From: Plasmopara viticola | Taxonomy: Eukaryota; Oomycota; Peronosporomycetes; Peronosporales; Peronosporaceae | Direction: 5' to 3' | DNA: 64,000 nucleotides | NCBI GenBank assembly: GCA_001695595.3 | Contig: MBPM02000007.1 | Coordinates: 1,612,001 to 1,676,000 of the forward strand | Part shown: one piece after another, positions 55,541 to 64,000 of the stretch | Layout of the letters: each line of letters begins with the position of its first letter | How positions within the stretch are numbered: position 1 is the stretch's first letter | The notes under the pieces: generated by a model | The model's input: only the letters and a program-made list of their open reading frames with translations | Database searches by the model: none | Told to the model about the DNA's origin: nothing | Position numbers and translations under genes: made by a program

Positions 55541-56622
55541 GGGACGTTGTTGGGGAAGCTAATGAATTGTTCATGGCCGAGAGCGAAAACAAAGCTTTAA
55601 GCGGCAATCAGTGCGAAAGATGAACTTTCTATCGAGAGTAAATGGATCGCGACTTTATAAAGTTTAGCGACAACTTGGAGGCTAGACGAAGATGTGCTGT
55701 CATGTTACTGCTGATGTAGAATGACAACAAAGTCAGAATAAGAACTCGTTTCTTGTACTTATGGCAAAATGATATAGACTTGCACTTAATAAATACCAAC
55801 GAGTTGTGAGGTCTGTAGTAACTTATTTGAGATTTCGTCTGATGATGGCTTGTAGATTTCCGTACACGTGTTGGTATGTTTTGTTCATGAGTCTTTAGCC
55901 ACGCAAGCTGGCTCGTTAATAACGTCAGAGGCACTCGCATAAAGCCAAACCTATACTGAATACCCATGTGCGTTTCAAAAGTGCAGACGTCGAAAATTTT
56001 AAAGAAGACTTTGTCTTGAGAACCTTGTCGCTCACGTCTTTAATTTGCCGCCATGTCGAAGCAACCGAGGTGTCAATAGCTCCTTGCCCAAATATCTCAG
56101 CAATACGAACGAGCTCGCTGTTGACAAGAGCTCGGATCTCAACGAGTCAATCCAATGTCACCAAGCGACATCGTCTCAGCACAAATCCACCAATATGTCC
56201 TTCGACTGCTTTGGGATTATTTCAGCAGCACCTTCATCGGCGAGTCCTGCGTGATCAACGCCAGTGCAAGCGTCAGGGGTAAGCAAGTCATCAAGTCAGC
56301 ATAAGAGAGGGGCGACAGTGATTTCTTGTTCGGCGTTTTCACGCGGGTAAAGCGGATAAAGCGGATGAAGCGGATAAAGAACACACTGCTAACACCGGAG
56401 AATTGCCTCGAAGGTTCACGCGACCGAAGCGATATTGAAAGAGCACAGAAGCTTACGAATTGCGTGCCAGTTTTTGAGATTCCTCTTTGTGTCTTTAAAG
56501 CACCCCTTGATGCAAAAAAAATCTTGGTTTTTAGAAAGATGTACCTTGACAAATTTCAGTGAAAATTATACCCCAATTGGAATGTAAAGATAAACATTAG
56601 AAACGAGTTTGTTAATTATGAC
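55541..56622. other. No gene supported
   Basis: Short frames on both strands (for example 56326-56562, 78 codons, basic N-terminus). An array of GTAAAGCGGATAAAGCGGAT words at 56345-56375 is a short repeat. No recognisable family. Confidence 0.45.
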
Positions 56623-56634
56623 ACATTAATGTTT

Positions 56635-56960
56635 GTGAGCTTGGAAAAGGTTGGGGTGACGCCCTCCTTCCAAGCGCGGGGGCTAAATGCTCGCGCGCTT
56701 CGGGCAGGTGCTCTCGGGCATCTGCAGGTCTCTAACGAGTCTCACCCTCGACGCGACGGTCTCCAGCACCGGGCGCCACCTGGGCTCTTACCAAGTCAGA
56801 GCTAAGCAAAATAATGGAAGACCCTCACGACCTCGGTGCTGGCTGCACTGCCCGCCGAACGACACCCGACGTATGCGGACACCACTCTATGCCGTGGACT
56901 AGCCAGACTGAGCCTAGCACGTGCGTAACTTGGCAACGCGATAACGTAATACATTACATT
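56635..56960 (+). mobile_element. SINE-like non-LTR derivative, copy E
   Basis: GTGAGCTTGGAAAAGGTTGG to ACATTACATT. Target duplication ACATTAATGTTT at 56623-56634 and 56961-56972. Confidence 0.9.
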
Positions 56961-56972
56961 ACATTAATGTTT

Positions 56973-57544
56973 CTGGTCTTCGGTCATCATACCGTATTTT
57001 GCTCTCTTTTGTAGCCCCTCATGACTAAATTTTGCCATCTTATCGATGCCCGAGTCATAATGATGCTTATACCATCAACAGAAATTCAACATAAGAATTG
57101 AGACTGCTTTGACCAATAATAATGACGGGTTGGTGACAGGAAATGCTACAATATATTTATTCATTGCATTATGGTGGTGTGCTAAGTGACAAGTCCGCTC
57201 AATTATTGAAATACATTGCCAAGTGTACATGCAACGAGCGGTGGACTTGGGCTGTCGAAAAATTGTGTGGTGCGTCGACTATTACGGAGAAAAGTATAAC
57301 GATGAAAAAGATTTGAGGTGCCCCCCTGGTTTTTGGAGTACTTTTTACAATTGTGGTTTATGCGGTGGAAGTAATCATAACTTTCGGACGTGGCCGGGAT
57401 GGCCCTCAATTGTTGATCAGGTAGCATTTTACCTTGCAGTAATTATTAATGTAACCCATAGTGTGATGCAATCTTTTAGTCAGTGCTTTCATCGTGGTGC
57501 AAATCTTGGCCGTATTTTACTGTGTAAATTAGGTATTTTTTTCT
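56973..57544. other. No gene supported
   Basis: A plus-strand frame from 57223 (with CVDYYGEKYNDEKDLRC and CGLCGGSNHNF) runs into SINE copy F; its Cys-rich start is curious but no family is recognised. Confidence 0.4.
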
Positions 57545-57554
57545 TCGACTGGGG

Positions 57555-57879
57555 CATTGTATTGTATTGTATTACGTTATCGCGTTGCCAAGTTATGCAC
57601 GTGCTAGGCTCTATGGCTAGTGTACGGCATAGAGTGGTGTCCGCATACCTCGGGCTCGTTCGGCGGGCAGTGCAGCCAGCACCGAGGTCGTGAGGGTCTT
57701 CTATTAAATTGTTTATCTCTGACTTGGGTAAGAGCCCAGGTGGCGCCCTGGTGCTGGAGACCGTCGCGTCGAGGGTGAGACTCGTTAGAGACCTGCAGAT
57801 GCCCGAGAGCACCTGCCCAAAGCGCGCGAGCATTTAGCCCCGCGCTTAAGAGGAGGGCGCCACCCCAACCTTTTCCCTG
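57555..57879 (-). mobile_element. SINE-like non-LTR derivative, copy F
   Basis: Reverse orientation. Flanked by TCGACTGGGG at 57545-57554 and 57880-57889. Lies next to copy G, which uses the same target sequence. Confidence 0.88.
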
Positions 57880-57889
57880 TCGACTGGGG

Positions 57890-59031
57890 TAATGTAATGT
57901 ATTACGTTATCGCGTTGCCAAGTTATGAACGTGCTAGGCTCAGTCTGGCTAGTCCACGGCATAGAGTGGTGTCCGCATACGTCGAGTGTCGTTCGGCGGC
58001 AGTGCATCCAGCACCGAGGTCGTGAGGGTCTTCCATTTCTTTCGGTCTTGTGCAAGGGTACGTACCACTTCGAGGTCTTGTGCTATCCGGAGTCGAGAGC
58101 CGGAGCCACGGGAAACAAGGTTGTGGTCGAGTGTTGAGGGGAGCGTGGTGCGGGGACGTCCGCGCCATTTTGCTGCGGTGGAGAAGAAGTAGGCACGCAT
58201 CTGGAAGTTAGCTGGAATGTCGGGATTGCGGCGAAGTACATGGCCAAACAGGCGCCAGCGAGCTTGTGTCAGTCGTAGTCTCAGCGGCCGCTCATCACAG
58301 AGGTCGTAGAGTCTTGCATTCGAAATGTGTCGGGGGTAGCGATAGCCAAGAGCATAGCGAAGCTGGCGGCAATGGAAACTCTCGAGGCCGTGAAGCTCTG
58401 ACTTGGTAAGAGCCCAGGTGGCGCAGTTGTACAGCAGAATCGGTAAAACGTAGGTGTTGTACAATCGAATGCGGGTCTTGGGTGAGATGAGCGTGGGGCG
58501 GAGCCAGACGGACCAGAGGCGGTGGAGCGCGAGAATGGCCAGGGACTTGCGTCGGGATAGATCTTTAATATCGCCGAGGAGTGTTCCGAGCTTCTTAGTG
58601 TGGCGCCAGCTTTCTTCTCGGGATCGGGCGTGTCGAGTGGCGCCCGACGGGTTGCAGTGGCGGCGGATTTTGGTGACTTCGGTCTTGGCTTCGTTTTTTT
58701 TTTTTCAGGGTTAGAAGGAAGTCATCAATGCGGTGCTCACCTCTATCGTAGATCTTGGTTTCTCGGAGGCCAAGGATATCGACGCGGTAGCGCCGGAGAT
58801 CTTCGGGGAGTGTTTCGTGCTTCTTGCGCTTCGAACCCAGAGAATTCACATTAAAGGAGCCAATCCGGATGCGGATGGCGCGGTTAAGGGCGTGGAAGGG
58901 GGTTTGGCCTGGTGCTGGAGACCGTCGCGTCGAGGGTGAGACTCGTTAGAGACCTGCAGATGCCCGAGAGCACCTGCCCGAAGCGCGCGAGCATTTAGCC
59001 CCCGCGCTTGGAAGGCAACCTTTTCCGAAAA
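57890..59031 (-). mobile_element. Longer deleted LINE of the same family, copy G
   Basis: 1.14 kb, reverse orientation, target duplication TCGACTGGGG(TA) at 57880 and 59032-59043. It has the same head and tail as the short copies. Between them it codes the start of an APE-type endonuclease (NSLGSKRKKHETLPEDLRRY, RVDILGLRETKIYD, 58850-58700), then, after a poly-A joint at about 58695, the C-terminal part of a non-LTR reverse transcriptase protein (YNTYVLPILLYNCATWALTK, RLTQARWRLFGHVLRRNPDI). The RT core is deleted. It shows that the short copies derive from this LINE. Confidence 0.88.
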
Positions 59032-59043
59032 TCGACTGGGGTA

Positions 59044-59417
59044 TATTCCTATATATAATTTGTTAGGAGCAGACTTCTGCAACGATTTTTGTGTTGGAAC
59101 CCGTTAATACCCGCGCTACGCTCGGGCGGGCTTTGCCCACCCATGCCCACCCACGTTCATTTTGCAACCACGCATGCCCACTTATTCCCACCTTTTAGAT
59201 TTGAACTGACTGACGATTGTTCGCTTTCAGGCGTTTGGAAAAGTTTTGTCATGGCCTTGGTAGTAAAACCTGGGATTGTTTCTGCATACGCCGGACCCAC
59301 CCACGCACACGCCCACCAACTGGACCCGCGTACCCATACCCGCCGAAAACCCATGGGTACGGGTAATTTATGGGTGGGTATGGATATGAGTACCCAGTGC
59401 ACATTTTTTGCTTCATC
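59044..59417. repeat. CCCACCC/GGGTGGG-rich stretch
   Basis: 59100-59160 and 59280-59400 are rich in CCCACC, TACCCATACC and GGGTACGGGT words in both orientations, giving an imperfect inverted arrangement. Possibly a small repeat element of its own; no gene. Confidence 0.45.
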
Positions 59418-59428
59418 TGCGTTTACAA

Positions 59429-59753
59429 TGTAATGTAATGTATTACGTTATCGCGTTGCCAAGTTATGCACGTGCTAGGCTCAGTCTGGCTAATCCACGG
59501 CATAGAGTGGTGTCCGCATACGTCGGGTCTCGTTCGGCGGGCAGTGCAGCCAGCACCGAGGTCGTGAGGGTCTTCCATTATTTTGCTTAGCTCTGACTTG
59601 GTAAGAGCCCAGGTGACGCCCGGCGCTGGAGACCGTCGCGTCGAGGGTGAGACTCATAGAGACCTGCAGAAGCCCGAGAGCACCTGCCCGAAGCGCGCGA
59701 GCATTTAGCCCCCGCGCTTGGAAGGAGGGCGTCACCCCAACCTTTTCCAAGCT
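59429..59753 (-). mobile_element. SINE-like non-LTR derivative, copy H
   Basis: Reverse orientation, tail AATGTAATGTATTACG at left, head ending CCTTTTCCAAGC. Target duplication TGCGTTTACAA at 59418-59428 and 59754-59764. Confidence 0.9.
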
Positions 59754-59764
59754 TGCGTTTACAA

Positions 59765-60533
59765 ATGTTGGCAATAAAAAGCAATGAGAGCCATAGCACG
59801 GTCAAGAAGTTGTTGTATATTCGAATAGACATTTTGGAATCGCTGAAGGTAAAAGTGGCTTCAATTCTAGCTAGACCAGTGCACGGTCAGCTGTACCACC
59901 CTCAATGGGGGTGGGCATTGCTTTTGTTGACGAGCTTTGAATTATTATTATCAAATATTACTACACCAATTCAATATGACTCTATTTGTGAGCGAAAAAA
60001 GCTTTAAATTAATTGCCTGCTAAATATTAATTACTACATAGCTTGACCTACAATAGCTAGCCTTGAGGAGTAAGGACATGATCTACTAGATCAAATGACT
60101 CGGGAAAGGCAACACAAACACACGATAAAATTTCTGATGCTCAGGAAGGCAAAAGCGCAGCCATTGTAGCTGCGTACACCAGCCGATGCTGCATCTTAAT
60201 GCTCTACTGCTTTCAGTTGATGAATGCCACCGTGCTTCTCCTTAGCGTAGAGTTGTCTACTACATGCTGTTGCTTGAGCACAAGTTGACGGTCAGAAGAG
60301 CACCGTCTCCTGTACAGTGTTGGTCGAGTTGCGATCAATACTTGATGCATACAACACTTGGCATTCTAATAATTCTTTTCTTTGTAAAGTGTGTAATTCG
60401 CTCTTCCATTGTATGTAAAATCCATGTCCAACGGCATTGCCCCAAAAACCTTTATTTCGATTTAACTCCCTCGAGTTAAAACCATTCGTGCCGCGTGAAA
60501 CGACTCCAATTGACTGCGACTTGCTGGCTTGCC
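59765..60533. other. No gene seen
   Basis: AT-rich upstream region of the next gene; short frames only. Confidence 0.45.
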
Positions 60534-61097
60534 ATGCATGCGAGTACTTTTTTGGCACTAATTGTGACCACCGTCGCTATACTGCACCTCGTGCCAGTGA
60601 GTGCAACAGTACAGACCCCGGAGCTCAGCAATCACTCCAGCTCCTCATCTGCCGATTTCGACAAGCAAGGGCCTGCTGACAATAAGTTTGCAAATTCGAC
60701 AGAAGGGGATGCCAACGAAGAAGAGCGGATGCCTAAATTCTTCAAAAACTTCAAATTTTCGTCCAAGACGAAGGAGATCGACGACAAGCTGGCTAAAACT
60801 TTAAGTGTGGATGACAAAACCCTTCGCCGAGCCGTATCCATCCAGAAAGACCCCGAAGCCCAAGCGGCCATTCTGAAGAACAAAGACGTCATTGATCTCA
60901 CAAACCAGGCGAGAAGCGGGAAGCTCAATGTCAATGACAATACTGTTGAAAACCTTGGCAAGTCCGTGGTCAAGTCTGGCGGTCTCTGGCGCGGAAAGTC
61001 AGCGAATAGCGCACGCTGGGTTTGGTATGCTGTAGGACTCGCAGCATTTGGGGTTGCTATATTTCTGGCAGTTGCATTTTCAAAAAGAACAGGCTGA
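60534..61097 (+). CDS. Secreted protein with EEER motif and C-terminal membrane segment
   Basis: 187 codons from ATG 60534; an in-frame GTG at 60495 would add 13 residues and spoil the signal peptide, so I choose the ATG. Residues 1-24 (MHASTFLALIVTTVAILHLV to SA) are a signal peptide. A Ser-rich linker precedes NEEER at 61-65; no RxLR is seen before it. A charged helical middle (KFFKNFKF, KTLRRAVSIQKDPEAQAAI) ends in one hydrophobic segment (WVWYAVGLAAFGVAIFLAVA, about 162-181) and a short basic end SKRTG. RXLR-like effectors lacking the RxLR string and carrying a C-terminal anchor are known from downy mildews; function here unknown. Confidence 0.65.
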   Translation: MHASTFLALIVTTVAILHLVPVSATVQTPELSNHSSSSSADFDKQGPADNKFANSTEGDANEEERMPKFFKNFKFSSKTKEIDDKLAKTLSVDDKTLRRAVSIQKDPEAQAAILKNKDVIDLTNQARSGKLNVNDNTVENLGKSVVKSGGLWRGKSANSARWVWYAVGLAAFGVAIFLAVAFSKRTG

Positions 61098-62409
61098 GTT
61101 GACTTTACTGGGAATTACATTGTAATGCAGTTTAAAGGTGTCGTAAAGGCTGTTGACTTCAAAGTAATACAAGAAGGTAAATGGTTATGTTTTATCTACA
61201 CACGAAATTCCAACGTGGCTATTGTATCAATCAGCTAGGAGGTATTATGAAATGCTTAATCTGATCACTAATCAAGAAAGCTTTTAAGATGGATAATAAA
61301 TATTTCATGTTGTTTGAGGACGAAAGGATGAAATCATGTAGCTCGCAAGCACTACACAAACGTTTTGCGATTGGGTAAATGCGTTGCGGCGTCTGCAACG
61401 AGATAAGCAGAAAATACTTTTTCTGTCGTGCGATTTCGGGAACAGCCTTCTATAAGGCTTGTTTTGCATACGAAAAGCCTGACATTATTCCTCCCTTATT
61501 GATAATGTGAAGTGGGGTCGTTAAGCAATGAGGTTTACTAAAAATTTGGCCAGGTTGCAAGCCCATTTTAATTCTAAGCCGCCATAAGTATGACATGCCG
61601 CTAAAATGCTTCGGCAATGTGTTAAAGTTGGACCAAAATTTGTGACGCACTGCGTTTGTTTATTTTTTTATGCCATGTTTTTCTTATAGGTTCACCGTTT
61701 CTTTCGACTTGTGTCAATCACGCTTTGCGCTTCCTACTCAAGTCAACAGGCTTGTAAATTTGGTACTAGTGTCTGCTTCTGTTCATGTACCAATTGCTGC
61801 TTCAGATGGCTTCATTTGGTATTACATATGATACCGATAAGCATTGCTACGGTTGCTGCCGTAACCGTTTTTGTTGCAAAGCCATTCTACTAGTTCGAAA
61901 ACCCAGGCTGCCCACATATCCCGGCAGTTTCTGATGTGACCCCTCCGCGTCTGAGGGTTAGAGCTGATGGCGCACGTCTTTTATTTTGGCTCTACCGGCG
62001 TGGTCAGCAAAAGGTTGCTGCAGTTGGAAAGCTCTTTCTCGAAACAAGATAATGACCATAATCTTGGACTGCGTTAAGGAAATAAAGGGATAAAAGTCTG
62101 GCCACCGCTTCAATCAAGAGAAACAAAGATTGATTTAGTAAGCTGTCTTAAGGCCTTACTCTCACTGGAGCTACATGAGTGCGTTCTATGAGCATCCGAG
62201 TCATCCGCCGACGATGTAGCGTGCTCACGCTGGAGGTGGTGGTACTCGGACACTATGAGCTTACCTCGTTCCTTGTTTTATTATACTTCGACAATGAATT
62301 GGGTACAAATGAAGAGCTAAAACTAGGCTTGCGTAGATGTTACAAAATTGTTAATTTAAATGACGACGAACATGAAGGCTTAAGGTCTTTCCAAAGCTGT
62401 GACTCATGC
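61098..62409. other. No gene supported
   Basis: Short frames such as 62179-62460 (93 codons) have no recognisable motif. AT-rich. Confidence 0.45.
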
Positions 62410-62436
62410 AGGCCGGACTGCATCGCAGTCCGGCCT
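62410..62436. other. Perfect 12-bp inverted repeat (hairpin)
   Basis: AGGCCGGACTGC, loop ATC, GCAGTCCGGCCT, a GC-rich stem in AT-rich surroundings, 117 bp before the kinesin-9 start. Could be a terminator-like or regulatory structure or a small repeat end. Confidence 0.6.
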
Positions 62437-62532
62437 TCTAAGTCCAGGAACTTGACGTGAACTCTTTTCTCAATTTAGACGCTATTGTTAGTCAATTTGC
62501 CGTGTGAGTACGACATTGGAAACCACTTTGGT

Positions 62533-62548
62533 TCCATTACTTTATTTG
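62533..62548 (+). promoter_or_regulatory. Possible initiator element of the kinesin-9 gene
   Basis: CCATTACTTTATTTGA, ending 5 nt before the ATG, partly fits the oomycete initiator pattern. Weak. Confidence 0.3.
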
Positions 62549-62552
62549 AAAA

Positions 62553-64000
62553 ATGGGTCGCAATGGTGTCAAAGTGATCATTCGCACGCGACCAACGGCA
62601 AATTTTGCTACCCATCAGCTACAAATCAATCCAGATGACGGTACGATAACCGTATACAGTGGGGCAGCCGCCCTGGCGGCAGCTTCCGGTGGCTTTTCAC
62701 CCCCCAAAACGGACGCAGGACCTTCAAACCGCAAGGAATGTTGGCAATTTAAGTTTCACCAAATTTTACACAATGCTTGCCAAGATCGCGTATACGAAGC
62801 CATTGCACGTGACATTGTTTACAGTGCGGTGGTTGAAGGTACGAACGGAACGATCTTGGCATATGGGCAGACTGGAGCGGGCAAAAGTTTTACCATGATT
62901 GGCGATACACACAATTACCAGTATCGAGGAATTGCACCCCGTGCTATTGCGCAATTATTTCAAGAGATTGAGAATCGAATTGAGTTACAGTTTACGGTTC
63001 GTGTATCGTATATGGAAATCTACAATGATCGCATTTATAATCTATTAGAGACACAAGCAAGTGATCCGGTCCGAGGGAATAGCGGAGACCTTGTGGTGGT
63101 CGAGGATACACATGGAACAAATGTACGTGGATTAACTCAAGTAGAGGTCCACTCTGAACAGGAAGCTTTAGATCAGCTTTTCTTTGGAGAGTTACAGCGC
63201 ACAGTGGCTGAACATCAATTGAACAAGCGATCGAATCGAAGTCATTGTATACTGACGTTCCATATTGCTCAAAAATCGCGCGTTGGGGGTACGGAGCGGG
63301 TTACGCTGAGTAAGTTGCATCTTGTCGATCTTGCAGGAAGCGAGCGGCTCAAGAAAACGATTGATGAAGAGTCGAAAAGCTCAAAGAATCGAAAAGCAGA
63401 CTTGTCTTCGACCATACGGAAGGAATCGATGTACATTAATCAGAGTTTAAGCTTCTTAGAGCAGTGTATCGTGGCGCTAGGCTCTCGAGACTCCCGTCAC
63501 ATTCCGTACCGTCAAACCAAGCTGACGAACGTTCTGAAAGACTCATTGGGAGGCAACTCCAATACACTGATGTTTGCTTGTATCTGCGGTGAAAAACGTC
63601 ATTTAGAAGAGACGATTTCGACGTTAAAGTTAGCGCAACGAATGATGCGAGTCCAGAACGAAGTCGCTACGATTGTCGAGACGGACCCAATCCTGTTAGT
63701 ACGGAAGTACGAACGACAAATCCGAGAGTTGAAGCACGAGTTAATTATGCATGACGCACTGGTCGAACGATCGGCGATTGTATACGATGAGCACACGCCG
63801 GAACAAAAGCGGGCATTGCAGCAAATGGTGCGACGGTATATTGATGCACCAACGCAAACTATCGAGGACGAGATTCTTCGACTTACTAGCGTGCACGAGA
63901 TCCGAGAGCTTTTTCGGCAGTTTAAGTTGCTTGTGAAAAGCTCAGGCCTCGAATTGAAAGATCCGGAAGCTGAATTGACTGGGTTGGCGGACACGACGCC
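62553..64000 (+). CDS. Kinesin-9-type motor protein, N-terminal part (cut by window edge)
   Basis: Open for 482 codons from ATG 62553 to the window edge, no intron. MGRNGVKVIIRTRPTANFAT starts the motor; P-loop [46 protein letters not shown] (switch II), HIPYRQTKLTNVLKDSLGG and TISTLKLAQRMMRVQNE follow in order. Switch I reads NKRSNRSHCIL, where kinesins have NxxSSRSH, so one Ser is Asn. Behind the motor, RKYERQIRELKHELIMHDAL and VHEIRELFRQFKLLV fit the kinesin-9 (KIF9/KIF6) neck region. In other eukaryotes these motors work in flagella. No lesion, in contrast to the kinesin-2 gene at 42430. Confidence 0.85.
   Translation, partial: MGRNGVKVIIRTRPTANFATHQLQINPDDGTITVYSGAAALAAASGGFSPPKTDAGPSNRKECWQFKFHQILHNACQDRVYEAIARDIVYSAVVEGTNGTILAYGQTGAGKSFTMIGDTHNYQYRGIAPRAIAQLFQEIENRIELQFTVRVSYMEIYNDRIYNLLETQASDPVRGNSGDLVVVEDTHGTNVRGLTQVEVHSEQEALDQLFFGELQRTVAEHQLNKRSNRSHCILTFHIAQKSRVGGTERVTLSKLHLVDLAGSERLKKTIDEESKSSKNRKADLSSTIRKESMYINQSLSFLEQCIVALGSRDSRHIPYRQTKLTNVLKDSLGGNSNTLMFACICGEKRHLEETISTLKLAQRMMRVQNEVATIVETDPILLVRKYERQIRELKHELIMHDALVERSAIVYDEHTPEQKRALQQMVRRYIDAPTQTIEDEILRLTSVHEIRELFRQFKLLVKSSGLELKDPEAELTGLADTT

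Noticed and set aside
57223..57693. A 156-codon Cys-rich gene
   Set aside because: The second half is antisense SINE copy F; the first half alone has no family resemblance.
57949..58464. A host gene of 171 codons
   Set aside because: The content is the C-terminal part of a non-LTR retroelement protein inside copy G.
60495..60533. GTG start for the secreted EEER protein
   Set aside because: It is not an ATG and would put a poorly hydrophobic stretch before the clear signal peptide at 60534.
1..64000. CRISPR arrays, bacterial operons, rRNA genes
   Set aside because: No spaced direct repeats, Shine-Dalgarno-led gene strings or rRNA motifs were seen; the window is eukaryotic.

Overview
The window looks like plant-pathogenic oomycete nuclear DNA of Peronosporales type (downy mildew or Phytophthora relatives). 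The evidence is four Crinkler (CRN) genes with an LFLAK header and an HVLVVVP motif, a secreted RXLR-dEER-like effector candidate, a second secreted protein with an EEER motif, short 50-90 nt introns, and an oomycete-style initiator before the effector start. It is not bacterial: there are no operons and no CRISPR.

Region 1-41487 is a cluster of Maverick/Polinton-like DNA elements (protein-primed family B DNA polymerase, retroviral-type integrase, capsid-like proteins, GIY-YIG nuclease), almost all broken. Units 1 to 3 (1-9660, 9661-18592, 18593-27948) lie head to tail. Unit 4 (31694-41487) is inverted and has both ends: terminal inverted repeats starting AGT, flanked by the 6-bp duplication GCAGTC, inserted in a Ty3/gypsy integrase gene. 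Every unit carries, at the same internal position, a cargo module: one open CRN gene of 595-599 codons, a CxxC-type small ORF, a tRNA-like remnant and CAC-rich low complexity. The CRNs stay open while the viral genes around them decay. Unit 3 and unit 4 are the arms of an imperfect inverted repeat of about 9.5 kb (18485-28279 and 31363-40744).

The 3.1 kb between the arms (28280-31362) holds a complete six-exon gene for an Atp23-type mitochondrial metalloprotease (minus strand, 29150-30038), a SINE-like insertion and Gypsy remnants.

Region 41488-46400 holds the other half of the Gypsy element and then a minus-strand kinesin-2 gene with a stop, frameshifts and a damaged splice site. From 46400 to 54500 I find no gene. 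At 54560 lies an RXLR-dEER-like effector candidate, at 60534 a secreted EEER protein with a C-terminal membrane segment, and from 62553 past the right edge the intact start of a kinesin-9-type motor.

Scattered through all regions are eight copies of one non-LTR retroelement family, mostly about 325-bp internally deleted derivatives with target-site duplications of 10-14 bp. A mitochondrial rpl2 fragment sits inside one polymerase copy.

Reading as a whole: host genes at the right, a transposon-rich effector nest at the left, in which CRN genes appear to be amplified, shuffled and possibly moved as passengers of virus-like transposons.
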